Of a stretch of 64,000 nt of DNA, positions 19,096-27,852 are shown in pieces. The stretch is from Caulobacteraceae bacterium UBA3198 (lineage in GTDB: Bacteria > Pseudomonadota > Alphaproteobacteria > Caulobacterales > Caulobacteraceae), in contig DEWY01000006.1 in NCBI GenBank assembly GCA_002363865.1, positions 310,001 to 374,000 on the forward strand, given 5' to 3'. Both the position numbers and the translations under genes were made by a program. Each line of letters begins with the position of its first letter. Position 1 is the first letter of the stretch. The notes under the pieces are model-generated. The model was given only the letters and a program-made list of their open reading frames with translations. It had not been told where the DNA came from and did no database searches.

Positions 19096-20310
19096 ATGCG
19101 CCGGGTCGCCATCACTGGAATCGGTATCGTTTCATCCATCGGCAAGACCGCCGAGGAGGTCCTCGCCTCCCTGCGGGACGCCCGTTCAGGCATAACGGCG
19201 GCGCCGGAATATGCCGAGCTCGGCTTCCGCAGCCAGGTCCATGGCGACCCCGCCATCGACTGGGAGTCCCTGGTTGACCGCCGCGCCGCGCGCTTCCTGG
19301 CCCCAGGCACGGCCTATGGCCATATCGCCATGGAGCAGGCCATCGCCGATTCGGGCCTGACGCCCGATGAGGTGAGCCACGAGAAGACCGGCCTGATCGT
19401 CGGCTCCGGCGGTCCGTCCACCAAGGTCATCATCGAGGCCGCCGAAACCGCCCGCACCCGCGGTCCCAAGCGCATCGGCCCCTTCGCCGTGCCCAAGGCC
19501 ATGAGCTCGGGCGCGTCTGCGACGCTGGCCACCTGGTTCAAGATCCGCGGCCTGAACTTCTCCATCTCCTCGGCCTGCGCCACCTCCACCCACTGCATCG
19601 GCTCGGCCTATGAGCAGATCCAGCTGGGCAAGCAGGACGTGATGTTCGCCGGCGGGACCGAGGAGCTGGACTGGACCCTGTCGGTGCTGTTCGACGCCAT
19701 GGGCGCCATGAGCTCCAACTTCAACGATCGGCCGTCGGTGGCCAGCCGGGCCTATGACGAGGCCCGCGACGGCTTTGTCATCGCCGGCGGCGCCGGCATC
19801 GTGGTGCTGGAAGAATGGGAGCGGGCCAAGGCCCGCGGCGCCAAGATCTATGGCGAGATCATCGGCTACGCCGCCAATTCCGACGGCTTCGACATGGTCG
19901 CCCCGTCCGGCGAGGGCGCGGTGCGCTGCATGAAGCTGGCCATGGACGGCCTGGGCGGGCGGAAGATCGACTATCTCAACCCCCACGGCACCTCGACGCC
20001 CGTGGGGGACGTCAAGGAGATGCAGGCGGTCCGCGACGTGTTCGGCGCCGATGCGCCCTTCATCTCGTCCACCAAGTCCCTGACCGGCCACAGCCTGGGG
20101 GCCGCCGGCGCCCAGGAGGCGATCTATTCGCTGCTGATGCTGAACAACGACTTCATGGCCAAGAGCGCCCATATCGAAAACCTCGACCCGGCCTTCGCCG
20201 ACATGCCGATCCTGATGGATCGTCGCGACGGCGCCTTCGAGACGGTGATGTCCAACAGCTTCGGCTTCGGCGGCACCAATGGCTGCCTGGTGATGACCAA
20301 GGCCGGCTAG
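19096..20310 (+). CDS. fabB: 3-oxoacyl-ACP synthase I FabB
   Basis: A 404-residue condensing enzyme that extends cis-3-decenoyl-ACP from FabA and commits it to unsaturated fatty acids. The Cys-His-His triad is seen in SSACATSTHC, NPHGTSTPVGD and TKSLTGHSLGAAG. A GGGAG lies 6 bases before the ATG. Its position after fabA, and the MRRVAITGIGIVSSIG start, support FabB over FabF. Cytosolic, type II fatty acid synthesis. Confidence 0.97.
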   Translation: MRRVAITGIGIVSSIGKTAEEVLASLRDARSGITAAPEYAELGFRSQVHGDPAIDWESLVDRRAARFLAPGTAYGHIAMEQAIADSGLTPDEVSHEKTGLIVGSGGPSTKVIIEAAETARTRGPKRIGPFAVPKAMSSGASATLATWFKIRGLNFSISSACATSTHCIGSAYEQIQLGKQDVMFAGGTEELDWTLSVLFDAMGAMSSNFNDRPSVASRAYDEARDGFVIAGGAGIVVLEEWERAKARGAKIYGEIIGYAANSDGFDMVAPSGEGAVRCMKLAMDGLGGRKIDYLNPHGTSTPVGDVKEMQAVRDVFGADAPFISSTKSLTGHSLGAAGAQEAIYSLLMLNNDFMAKSAHIENLDPAFADMPILMDRRDGAFETVMSNSFGFGGTNGCLVMTKAG

Positions 20311-20351
20311 GCTCCAACGACCTCAAGAATCGACAGAACGGCGAGGAAGCC

Positions 20352-21164
20352 ATGGCTGACGACTACGACATGCCCAAGGGCGAGCTGATGAAGGGTAAGA
20401 AGGGGGTGGTGACCGGGGTCGCCAACCACCAGTCCATCGCCTTCGGGATCGCCTCCCAGCTGGCCGCCCAGGGCGCCGAAATGGCCTTCCTGCACCTGCC
20501 GGGCATGGAGCGTCGCGTTCAGCCCCTGGCCGACCAGCTGGGGGTGAAGACCATCGCCCCGGTGGATGTCACCGACGACGCCGCCATGGACACGGCCTTC
20601 AAGGTGGTGGCCGACTCGCTGGGCGAGATCGACTTCTTCGTCCACTCCATCGCCTTCGCCAACAAGGACGAGCTCAAGGGCTCGTTCGTCGAGAACACCA
20701 CCCGCGAGGGCTTCCTGCGGGCCATGGACATCTCGGTCTTCTCGTTCGTCGACTGCGCAAGGCGGGCCGCGGCCCTGATGCCCAATGGCGGCTCCATCGT
20801 CTGCATGACCTATCTGGGCGCCGAGCGGGCCATCCCCAACTACAACACCATGGGCGTGGCCAAGGCCGGGCTTGAGGCCGCCACCCGCTACGCCGCCCGG
20901 GACCTGGGGCCCAAGGGCATCCGGGTCAACGCCATCTCGGCCGGCGCCATGCGCACCCTGTCCCTGGCCGGCATTTCCGGCGGCCGCGGCATGCTGGCCC
21001 AGGGCCGGGCCATGTCGGCCATGAAGGAGGACACCTCCATGGAGGGCGTCGCCGGCGCGGCGCTCTGGCTGATGTCCGATCTCGGCCGCTCCACCACCGG
21101 CGAGGTGGTGCATGTGGACGCGGGCTTCCACATCATGGGTCTGGCCGACGACGCCGAGGGCTGA
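20352..21164 (+). CDS. fabI: Enoyl-ACP reductase FabI
   Basis: A 270-residue NADH-dependent enoyl-ACP reductase that completes each elongation cycle and is the target of triclosan. The FabI-type YxxxxxxK catalytic pair is in YNTMGVAK. Other conserved blocks are KGVVTGVANHQSIAFGIA at the N-terminus and FVHSIAFANKDEL. The ATG at 20352 has GAGGAAG just upstream, and a much longer in-frame reading through fabB is a shadow. It ends the fabA-fabB-fabI operon. Confidence 0.97.
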   Translation: MADDYDMPKGELMKGKKGVVTGVANHQSIAFGIASQLAAQGAEMAFLHLPGMERRVQPLADQLGVKTIAPVDVTDDAAMDTAFKVVADSLGEIDFFVHSIAFANKDELKGSFVENTTREGFLRAMDISVFSFVDCARRAAALMPNGGSIVCMTYLGAERAIPNYNTMGVAKAGLEAATRYAARDLGPKGIRVNAISAGAMRTLSLAGISGGRGMLAQGRAMSAMKEDTSMEGVAGAALWLMSDLGRSTTGEVVHVDAGFHIMGLADDAEG

Positions 21165-21176
21165 GGCCCAGACGCT

Positions 21177-21788
21177 TCAGTCAGGCCCATAGGCCCGCAT
21201 GAAGCGTCGCGCGGCCTCCTGCGCCACCTGCTCGATGACCTCGGGCTCGGCGGCCTGTTCGACGCCGAGCAGGCCCGCGATCTGGCGCACCCCGATCACC
21301 ATGCCGGCGAAGAAGTCGGCCGCCTGATCGGGGTCGTCCACCGCCAGCCGTCCGGCCAGGGTCTCCTGCCGCAGGAACTCCGCCAGCCGCCGCCGTGAAG
21401 TCTTTGGCCCGGCCTCATAGAAGGCCCGGGCGAGGTCGGGCATCTCGTCGGCGGCCTGCACCGTCATCTTCAGCATCGAGCGGCCCAGGGGCCGAAGCAC
21501 CAGCTCCAGCATCACCCGGCCAAAGCCGGCCAGGGCCTCCTGCGGGTGGTCCTGCGCGCCGGGCGCCAGCAAAGGCGCGGCGATCTCCTCCACCCGCCGG
21601 TCGACAATGGCCCGGATCAGCCCGGCCTTGGACCCGTAGTGATTATAGATGGTCTGCTTGGAGACGCAGGCCCGGCGGGCGATCTCGTCCATGGGCGCCG
21701 ACAGGCCACCCGTCCCCAGCACTTCGGCGGCCGCGTCCAGTATGGCCTGGCTCTTGGCCAGGTCGATCTGACCGACGATCCGGGGCAT
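21177..21788 (-). CDS. TetR-family repressor of the efflux operon
   Basis: A 203-residue regulator with an N-terminal helix-turn-helix (AILDAAAEVLGTGG...VSKQTIYNHYGSKAGLIRAI, about residues 14-58) and a variable ligand-binding helical domain. The start codon overlaps the stop of emrB by one base (TGATG), so it is translated with the pump genes. It probably binds the two TGGAC-N6-GTCCA palindromes upstream of emrA. The inducing ligand is unknown. Confidence 0.92.
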   Translation of the reverse strand: MPRIVGQIDLAKSQAILDAAAEVLGTGGLSAPMDEIARRACVSKQTIYNHYGSKAGLIRAIVDRRVEEIAAPLLAPGAQDHPQEALAGFGRVMLELVLRPLGRSMLKMTVQAADEMPDLARAFYEAGPKTSRRRLAEFLRQETLAGRLAVDDPDQAADFFAGMVIGVRQIAGLLGVEQAAEPEVIEQVAQEAARRFMRAYGPD

Positions 21789-23410
21789 CAGCGGGCGCCT
21801 GGGGGCGTGGGCGCCCGAGCCGGGGCGGCGAACAGGGCGAGCACGGCGGCTGCGGCGCAGCCGGCGGCCAGGACGAAGAAGGCGTCGCCGAAAGCCAGCA
21901 CCGCGGCCTCGCGCTGCAGCAGCCCCGCCAGGGCCTTACGCGCCGCACCTTCGGCGTCGAGACCGCCCCGGGCCTCCATCATGCCCCTCAGGCCCTCCAG
22001 CAGGGTCTGGGCCTGCAGGTCGCCCAGGCTCATGCCGGCGGCCAGGTCCCCATAGTGGACCGCCGTCTGGTGGCTCAGCACCGTGGTCAGGACCGCCAGG
22101 CCCACGGCGCCGCCGATGTTTCGGATCAGATTCACCAGGGCCGAGGCGTCCTTCATCATCGAGGGCGGCAGGGTTGAGACGCTCATCTGCTGGGCGGCGA
22201 TCATCGCCATCATCACCCCCATGCCCCGCCAGGCCTGCAGGCCGGCGAACTCCCAGAAGCCCCAGTCGGCGGTGACGTGCGAACCCAGTCCCACCCCATA
22301 GGCGGCCAGGCCAAAGCCGATGACCATGGGGATGCGCGCGTCCATGGCCCGCACCAGCCGGCCGGCCAGGGGCGCGGAGACGAACATCACCAGGCCGGAG
22401 ATGAGCATGGTGGTGCCCACCTCGGCGGCGGAATACTGACGGATCTGGCCGAGGAACAGGGGCAGGATGAAGGTGCCGCCAAACAGGCTCGCCCCGGCCA
22501 CAAAATTCATCACCATGCCCAGAGCGAAGTTGCGGTCCCGGAAGGCCTGCAGGGAGACGATGGGCTGGCGGTAGGTCAGCTGTCGCCAGATGAAGGCCGC
22601 GCCGGTGAGGCTCGCCAGCACGGTCAGCCAGAGGATCAGGGGCTCGTCGAACCAGCCCTCCTTGGCGCCCTCCTCGATCACGAACTGCATGGACAGGAGG
22701 AAGACCGTCATCAGGCCGACGCCCCACCAGTCCACCCCCTTGCCAAGGGACGGGTCGCCCTTGTCGAAGTCGGCGTAGCGGCCGACCAGAAAGATCATCA
22801 GCAGGCCCGCCGGCACATTGATGAAGAATAGCCAGCGCCAGCCCAGCGCGTCGGTCAGGTGGCCGCCCAGGGTCGGGCCGATGGTGGGGGCCAGCGTCAC
22901 GATCAGCCCGACGATCACATTGGCGGTCACCCGCTTGTCGGGGGGGAAGACCGTCATGGCCGTGGCGAAGACCGAGGGAATCATGGCCCCGGCCGCCAGC
23001 CCCTGGAAGGCGCGCATGATGATCATCGCCTCGACGCTGGTGGTCAGACCCACCAGCACCGAGGTGACGATGAAGGCGCCGGCGGCCACCACATAGACCG
23101 GCCGGGTCCCGAACATGCGGGTCAGGTAGGCGGTCAGCGGAATGATCACCACTTCGGCCAGCAGGTAGATGGTCTGCACCCAGCTGATCTGGTCGGCGTT
23201 GGCGCCGATGCCGGCCTGGATCTGGGTCAGGGAGGCCGCGACGATCTGGATGTCGAGGACGGCCATGAAATAGCCGACCACCATGCCGCCGAACCCCAGG
23301 AACAGGCGGGTCCAGTCCACCTCGCCCTCGGCGGTCTGCACGCTGGCTGGAGCCGGCGCGGTCATCACCGCCGGACCGGCGAGCGCGGGACCTGGGGTCT
23401 TGTCGCTCAT
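21788..23410 (-). CDS. emrB: DHA2-type MFS multidrug efflux pump (EmrB/QacA family)
   Basis: A 540-residue inner-membrane proton antiporter with about 14 membrane segments. The first block, MAVLDIQIVAASLTQIQ, carries the conserved acidic residue of helix 1, and LGWRWLFFINVP follows the fifth helix. The ATG at 23410 (MSDKTPGPAL) was preferred because upstream in-frame sequence is compositionally odd. It starts 13 bases after emrA, and its stop overlaps the tetR start, so the order is emrA-emrB-tetR. The C-terminus is long and hydrophobic. Confidence 0.93.
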   Translation of the reverse strand: MSDKTPGPALAGPAVMTAPAPASVQTAEGEVDWTRLFLGFGGMVVGYFMAVLDIQIVAASLTQIQAGIGANADQISWVQTIYLLAEVVIIPLTAYLTRMFGTRPVYVVAAGAFIVTSVLVGLTTSVEAMIIMRAFQGLAAGAMIPSVFATAMTVFPPDKRVTANVIVGLIVTLAPTIGPTLGGHLTDALGWRWLFFINVPAGLLMIFLVGRYADFDKGDPSLGKGVDWWGVGLMTVFLLSMQFVIEEGAKEGWFDEPLILWLTVLASLTGAAFIWRQLTYRQPIVSLQAFRDRNFALGMVMNFVAGASLFGGTFILPLFLGQIRQYSAAEVGTTMLISGLVMFVSAPLAGRLVRAMDARIPMVIGFGLAAYGVGLGSHVTADWGFWEFAGLQAWRGMGVMMAMIAAQQMSVSTLPPSMMKDASALVNLIRNIGGAVGLAVLTTVLSHQTAVHYGDLAAGMSLGDLQAQTLLEGLRGMMEARGGLDAEGAARKALAGLLQREAAVLAFGDAFFVLAAGCAAAAVLALFAAPARAPTPPGAR

Positions 23411-23423
23411 GGCGAAGCGGCCC

Positions 23424-24527
23424 CTAGCGGGCCTGGGCCTGGCTGATGGGCCCCGCCATGGCGTCGGCGAAGGTGGCGCCAGGGGTCTCGCGGACATCGA
23501 CCTTGACCTTGACCGAGAGGCCCGGCCTCAGGGCGCCGGCCAGGGGCTGGCCGGGATCGATGGCGATGCGCACCGGCAGGCGCTGGGCGATCTTGGTGAA
23601 ATTGCCCACCGCATTCTCCACCGGGATCAGGGCGAACTCCGAGCCCGTGGCCGGGGCGAAGCTGTCGATCCGACCCGCCAGGGCCTCGCCGCCGAAGGCG
23701 TCGGCCTTGATCTCGACCCGCTGGCCGATGCTGAGCCGGGCCACCTGGGTCTCCTTGAAGTTGGCCACCACATAGGCCTGGCCGACCGGCACGATGGTCA
23801 TCAGGCTGGCGCCGGGGCGGACATACTGGCCCGGCCGCACGGCCCGGGCGCCGACCACGCCGGCCACCGGGGCGCGGATTTCGGTACGGGTGAGGTTGAT
23901 CCTGGCCTGGTCCACCGCCGCGGCGGCTGCGGCCGCCTCAGCCACGGTCTGGGCCCGCGCCGAACCCAGGGACTGGGCGGTGCGCCGCTCGGCCTCCAGG
24001 GTCGCCTCGGCCTGGGAGAGGGCCGCCTCCGCCTGCCGGGCGCCGGCCTTGACCGTCTGCACCCGCTGGGCGGAGACCCATCCCTGTTCCGACAGGCGGT
24101 CATAGCGATCGAGTTCGGCCTGGGCCAGCTGGGCCTCGGCCCTGGCGCTGGCGAGGCCCGCGGCCTTCTGGGCGATCATCGCCTCCTCCAGCCGCGCCCG
24201 GTCATCGACCCCGCGGACGGCGGCCTCCAGCGCCTGGGCCCGGGCGACCGCCTGGGCGAGGCTGGCGGCGATGGTGTCCGCGTCGATCTTCGCCAGCACC
24301 TGGCCCTGGCGGACCACCGCATTGTCGGCCACCAGGACCTCGGTGATGTAGCCGTCGATCTGTGGCGCCACCGAGACGGTGTCGGCCTGGGCGAAGGCGT
24401 TGTCGGTGGTCTCGAACCGCTGGCGCTCCAGCCACCAGAGAGCCCCGCCGACGCCGACGGCGAAGAGGACCACCCCAGCGATCAGGTGGACGGGCTTCAG
24501 GGCGGCGACAAATCTGCGAACGGCCAT
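23424..24527 (-). CDS. emrA: Membrane-fusion protein of an EmrAB-type efflux pump
   Basis: A 367-residue HlyD/EmrA adaptor that links the inner-membrane pump to an outer-membrane channel. One N-terminal membrane anchor (about residues 14-32) is followed by the barrel-sandwich lipoyl half-motif (VAPQIDGYITEVLVADNAVVRQGQ), a long Ala-rich coiled coil (about 85-210), and the second half (IRAPVAGVVGARAVRPGQYV). Length is normal. The promoter faces two palindromic operators at 24580-24656. Confidence 0.93.
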   Translation of the reverse strand: MAVRRFVAALKPVHLIAGVVLFAVGVGGALWWLERQRFETTDNAFAQADTVSVAPQIDGYITEVLVADNAVVRQGQVLAKIDADTIAASLAQAVARAQALEAAVRGVDDRARLEEAMIAQKAAGLASARAEAQLAQAELDRYDRLSEQGWVSAQRVQTVKAGARQAEAALSQAEATLEAERRTAQSLGSARAQTVAEAAAAAAAVDQARINLTRTEIRAPVAGVVGARAVRPGQYVRPGASLMTIVPVGQAYVVANFKETQVARLSIGQRVEIKADAFGGEALAGRIDSFAPATGSEFALIPVENAVGNFTKIAQRLPVRIAIDPGQPLAGALRPGLSVKVKVDVRETPGATFADAMAGPISQAQAR

Positions 24528-24579
24528 GGGACTGACTTCACGGGCGCTGGGCGCGGACGCTCCGGCGGAGACCTAAAAC

Positions 24580-24597
24580 ATGGACCCGCGGGTCCAT
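24580..24597. promoter_or_regulatory. Palindromic operator 1 of the emr operon
   Basis: ATGGACCCGCGGGTCCAT is a perfect 18-base palindrome 52 bases upstream of emrA. Its outer half-sites TGGAC/GTCCA recur in operator 2, with centres 59 bases apart. This is the likely binding site of the TetR-family protein encoded at the end of the operon. Confidence 0.75.
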
Positions 24598-24638
24598 TCT
24601 TTCCTCTAGGCCCGCGACGGACCGGCGGCAACGGAAAA

Positions 24639-24656
24639 ATGGACGCGCCAGTCCAT
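24639..24656. promoter_or_regulatory. Palindromic operator 2 of the emr operon
   Basis: ATGGAC-GCGCCA-GTCCAT keeps the outer half-sites of operator 1 exactly, with a changed centre. It lies 57 bases before the start of the UbiH-family gene on the other strand, so a bound repressor could influence both directions. Confidence 0.7.
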
Positions 24657-24713
24657 CGGTTTTACGGCGGCGTCGCACTGGACGAGCGGGCGTCCAGACC
24701 CCCATATCGCGGC

Positions 24714-25964
24714 ATGGACATCACCGATCCCGACGTGATCATCGCCGGCGCCGGCATGGCGGGCGCCACGCTCGCCCTCGCCCTGGCCCAGGGGGGGCTG
24801 AAGCCCCTGCTGGTGGACCCCGCGCCCTTCGAGACCCAGCTGGCGCCGACCTTTGACGGCCGCGCCTCGGCCATCGCCTACGCCGCCTTCCGGCAATGGC
24901 GGGCCCTGGGTCTGGCCGACGCCCTGGCGCCTCACGCCCAGCGGATCGAGCAGATTCTGGTGACCGACGGCCGGGCGCCCGGGGCGGCGACGCCCGCGGC
25001 CCTGCCCTTCCACCTGCGCTTCGACTCAGCCGAGATCGCCGACCGGTCCGACGGCGAGCCCCTGGGCTATCTGCTGGAAAACCGTCAGATCCGGGCGGTG
25101 CTGTCCCAGGCGGTGATCGAGGCCGGCATTCCGGTCCTGGCGCCGGCCAGGGTGGCCACCGCGGCCTTCGAGAAGGGCGGCGCGGTGGTGACCCTGGAGG
25201 ACGGTCGGGTGATCACCGCCCCCCTGGCGATCGGGGCCGAGGGACGCGGCTCGGTCCTGCGCAAGGCCGCCGGCATCGGGGCCTTGGGCTGGGACTACCG
25301 CCAGACCGGCGTCGTCGCCACGGTGCGCCTGGAGCGTCCGCACGAGGGCGTGGCGCACGAGTACTTCCTGCCCAGCGGCCCCTTCGCCATCCTGCCCCTG
25401 ACCGACAACCGGGCGAGCCTGGTCTGGACCGAAAGCACGGCCCGGGGCGCGGCGTTGAAGTCGGCCAGGCCCGAGGTGTTCCACGCCCATCTGATGCGGC
25501 GCTTCGGGGCGTTCCTGGGTGACGCGCGGCTGGACGGGCCGGTCTTCTCCTATCCCCTGTCGCTACAGCTCGCCGAGCGGTTTACCGCCCCCAGGCTGGC
25601 CCTGCTGGGGGACGCCGCCCACGGGGTGCATCCCATCGCCGGTCAGGGGCTGAACCTGGGGCTGAAGGGGGCTGCGGCGCTGGCTGAGGTGCTGGTGGAC
25701 GCCGCCCGCCTGGGAGAGGATCTGGGATCAGAGGTTGTGCTGGAGCGCTATGGCCGCTGGCGGCGGTTCGACACCGCCCTGCTCAGCGCCGGGATGGACG
25801 CCTTTGTCCACCTGTTCTCCAACGACAATCCGGTGCTGCGCCTGGCGCGCGGGGCGGGCATGTCGGCGGTGAACCGCATCCCGGTCGCCCGCCGCATGTT
25901 CATGCAGCAGGCCGGCGGCGCCTTTGGCGATCTGCCCCGGCTCCTGCGCGGGGAAGCGCTCTAG
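24714..25964 (+). CDS. UbiH/UbiF/Coq6-family FAD hydroxylase
   Basis: A 416-residue flavin monooxygenase of the ubiquinone-biosynthesis group. The FAD motif is VIIAGAGMAGATLALAL; the middle block is YLLENRQIRAVL; and the second FAD motif is LLGDAAHGVHPIAGQGLNLGLKG, diagnostic of the family. It adds a ring hydroxyl during ubiquinone synthesis, but which carbon is unclear. ATG 24714 was chosen because the earlier in-frame Met lies inside emr operator 2; the ribosome site is weak. Its stop shares CTAG with the stop of the convergent gene. Confidence 0.92.
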   Translation: MDITDPDVIIAGAGMAGATLALALAQGGLKPLLVDPAPFETQLAPTFDGRASAIAYAAFRQWRALGLADALAPHAQRIEQILVTDGRAPGAATPAALPFHLRFDSAEIADRSDGEPLGYLLENRQIRAVLSQAVIEAGIPVLAPARVATAAFEKGGAVVTLEDGRVITAPLAIGAEGRGSVLRKAAGIGALGWDYRQTGVVATVRLERPHEGVAHEYFLPSGPFAILPLTDNRASLVWTESTARGAALKSARPEVFHAHLMRRFGAFLGDARLDGPVFSYPLSLQLAERFTAPRLALLGDAAHGVHPIAGQGLNLGLKGAAALAEVLVDAARLGEDLGSEVVLERYGRWRRFDTALLSAGMDAFVHLFSNDNPVLRLARGAGMSAVNRIPVARRMFMQQAGGAFGDLPRLLRGEAL

Positions 25965-26176
25965 TCTTCGAGTTCGCGGGCCTCTTCCGGCAGCATGATC
26001 GGCACGCCGTCGCGGACCGGGTAGGCCAGCTTGGCGCCGCGGCTGATCAGCTCAGCCCGCTCGCGATCATAGTCCAGCGGCCCGTGGGTGACGGGACAGA
26101 CCAGGATCTCCAGCAGGCGCGGATCGATCTCGGCGGTGAGGGCGAGCATGGGCTCGGTAGGCGCGTCTTCGGTCAT
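25961..26176 (-). CDS. Trm112-family small protein
   Basis: A 71-residue protein of the Trm112/UPF0434 group: LLEILVCPVTHGPLDYDRE near the N-terminal third and AYPVRDGVPIML near the end are the family signature. Only one of the usual zinc cysteines (CP) is present, as is common in bacterial members. The role is uncertain; relatives stabilise methyltransferases. It is last in a minus-strand row with the Lon-domain and cnoX genes, and its stop overlaps the ubiH-like stop. Confidence 0.9.
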   Translation of the reverse strand: MTEDAPTEPMLALTAEIDPRLLEILVCPVTHGPLDYDRERAELISRGAKLAYPVRDGVPIMLPEEARELED

Positions 26177-26199
26177 GCGGACGTCTCTAAACCAGCGCG

Positions 26200-26859
26200 C
26201 TACTGGACGCTATGGGGCGCGCCGTCATCATCCCCCAGGGCGTCGATCTCCAGCAGGGCGGTCAGGCTGCGCACCCGCTCGGTGAGAGTCAGGGCCTCCA
26301 GCAGGGCCTGTTTCTCCGAGGGCTCGAAGGGCAGGCCCATGGCCAGGCTGGTGACCAGCGGCGCGATGGGCGCGGTCATGGCCGTCTCGTCGTCCACATC
26401 CAGCTCACGACGGTTCAGATACCGCTTCAGCGCCCGGGCGAACCGCTCCCGGTCCATCTCCGGCGGGCCCTCGTCCTCGGGCGACAGGTCGGCCTCGAAG
26501 TCCTCATAGGCCACCCGGAGCTGGCGATAGGGGGTGCGGGCCGACAGCTCCTCGCCGGCGACAAAGCGGCAGACCCCGGTCAGGGTGATCAGATAACGCC
26601 CGTCCGAGGTTTCGGCGAAGCTGGTGACGCGCCCCAGACAGCCGACATTGGTCAGGTTGGGCCGCGCCCGCTCGCCCCCGGCGCGGGTCTGGATCATGCC
26701 GATGACCCGGTCCCCGGCCATGGCGTCGTCCACCATGTTCAGATAGCGCGGCTCGAAGATCTGCAGGGGCAGCTCGCCGCCGGGCAGCAGCACGGCCCCG
26801 TCCAGGGGAAAGATCGGGATGATCTGCGGCAGATCACTCGTGCGCCGGTAGCCCGGCAT
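26200..26859 (-). CDS. Lon protease N-terminal-domain protein (ATPase-independent)
   Basis: A 219-residue protein consisting of the Lon substrate-binding (LAN) domain alone. The N-terminal IIPIFPLDGAVLLPGGELPLQIFEPRYLNMV and later VGCLGRVTSF blocks are typical. There is no AAA+ or protease domain. It is thought to bind substrates or act in quality control; its neighbour cnoX is a redox chaperone. The ATG at 26859 has AGAGG 8 bases upstream and was preferred over a GTG nine bases earlier. Confidence 0.88.
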   Translation of the reverse strand: MPGYRRTSDLPQIIPIFPLDGAVLLPGGELPLQIFEPRYLNMVDDAMAGDRVIGMIQTRAGGERARPNLTNVGCLGRVTSFAETSDGRYLITLTGVCRFVAGEELSARTPYRQLRVAYEDFEADLSPEDEGPPEMDRERFARALKRYLNRRELDVDDETAMTAPIAPLVTSLAMGLPFEPSEKQALLEALTLTERVRSLTALLEIDALGDDDGAPHSVQ

Positions 26860-26879
26860 GGGCGTCACCTCTGGGCTTC

Positions 26880-27779
26880 TTACGAGAACAGTATGGCCGA
26901 CAGGCGGCGGCGCCCGCTGCGGGCGACCTCCGACGCTGGTCCGGCGGCTTCGAAGATGGTCAGCAGCTGCTTGCGGGCGGCCTCGTCGTTCCAGGTCCGG
27001 TCCCGCTCGATGATGTGCAGCAGGTGGTCGGCGGCGGCCTCCATCCGCCCGCGGCCGGCCAGGGCCTTGGCCAGGGCCAGGCGGGCCTCATGGTCATCGG
27101 GGTCGGCGGCCAGGCGGGTCTCGTATTCCTGGGTGTCGGAGGGCGCCTCGGCAGCGAGGTCGAGGGTTGCGCGGACGCCGTCCAGGTCGGGATCCTTGGC
27201 GCCGGCCGGCGCCATGTCGAGGATTTCGCGGGCCCGCTCGGGTTCGCCCCCGGCGAGGTAGCAGCGGGCGAGCCCTCCCAACGCCTTCACATGGTCAGGC
27301 TCGGCCTGCAGCACCTGGGCGAAGCCCTGAGCGGCCAGGGCGATGTCCCCGGCCTCCAGGGCGGCCCTGGCCATGTCCAGCACCTCATCCACCCCGTCGG
27401 CCGGGGCCATGGCCGCCAGCTTGTCGACAAAGGCCTTCACCTGGCTCTCGGGCAGGGCGCCCATGAAGCCGTCCACCGGCCGGCCGCCGAAGAAGGCGAA
27501 CACCGCCGGGATCGATTGCACCCGCAGTTGGCCGGCATAGGCAGGGTTCTGGTCGATGTCGATCTTGACCATCTTGACCTTGCCCTTGGCGGCGTTGACC
27601 GCCTTTTCCAGGGCCGGGCCCAGCTGGCGGCAGGGGCCGCACCAGGGCGCCCAGAAGTCGACGATGACCGGCGTCTCCTGGCTGGCCTCCACCACATCGG
27701 CCATGAAGCTAGCGTCCGTAGCGTCCTTGACCAGGGCCCCTCCCGGGGCGGCGGCGGCGGTCTCTCCGATGAGGCTCAT
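26880..27779 (-). CDS. cnoX: Thioredoxin-TPR co-chaperone (CnoX/YbbN)
   Basis: A 299-residue fusion of a thioredoxin domain (residues about 15-125, active site WAPWCGPC, cis-Pro in QSIPAV) and a C-terminal tetratricopeptide-type region (about 130-299). CnoX protects unfolded proteins against oxidation and hands them to GroEL. Unlike the E. coli protein, which lacks one active cysteine, both are kept here, so reductase activity is likely. It starts the cnoX, Lon-domain, Trm112 row with 20- to 23-base gaps. Confidence 0.93.
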   Translation of the reverse strand: MSLIGETAAAAPGGALVKDATDASFMADVVEASQETPVIVDFWAPWCGPCRQLGPALEKAVNAAKGKVKMVKIDIDQNPAYAGQLRVQSIPAVFAFFGGRPVDGFMGALPESQVKAFVDKLAAMAPADGVDEVLDMARAALEAGDIALAAQGFAQVLQAEPDHVKALGGLARCYLAGGEPERAREILDMAPAGAKDPDLDGVRATLDLAAEAPSDTQEYETRLAADPDDHEARLALAKALAGRGRMEAAADHLLHIIERDRTWNDEAARKQLLTIFEAAGPASEVARSGRRRLSAILFS

Positions 27780-27852
27780 GGGCGAACTCGTCTTGCTTGG
27801 ACTGACTGGGGCAACGCGGCAGGGTCTAAGATGGTCCCATGACCCTTCGGCT

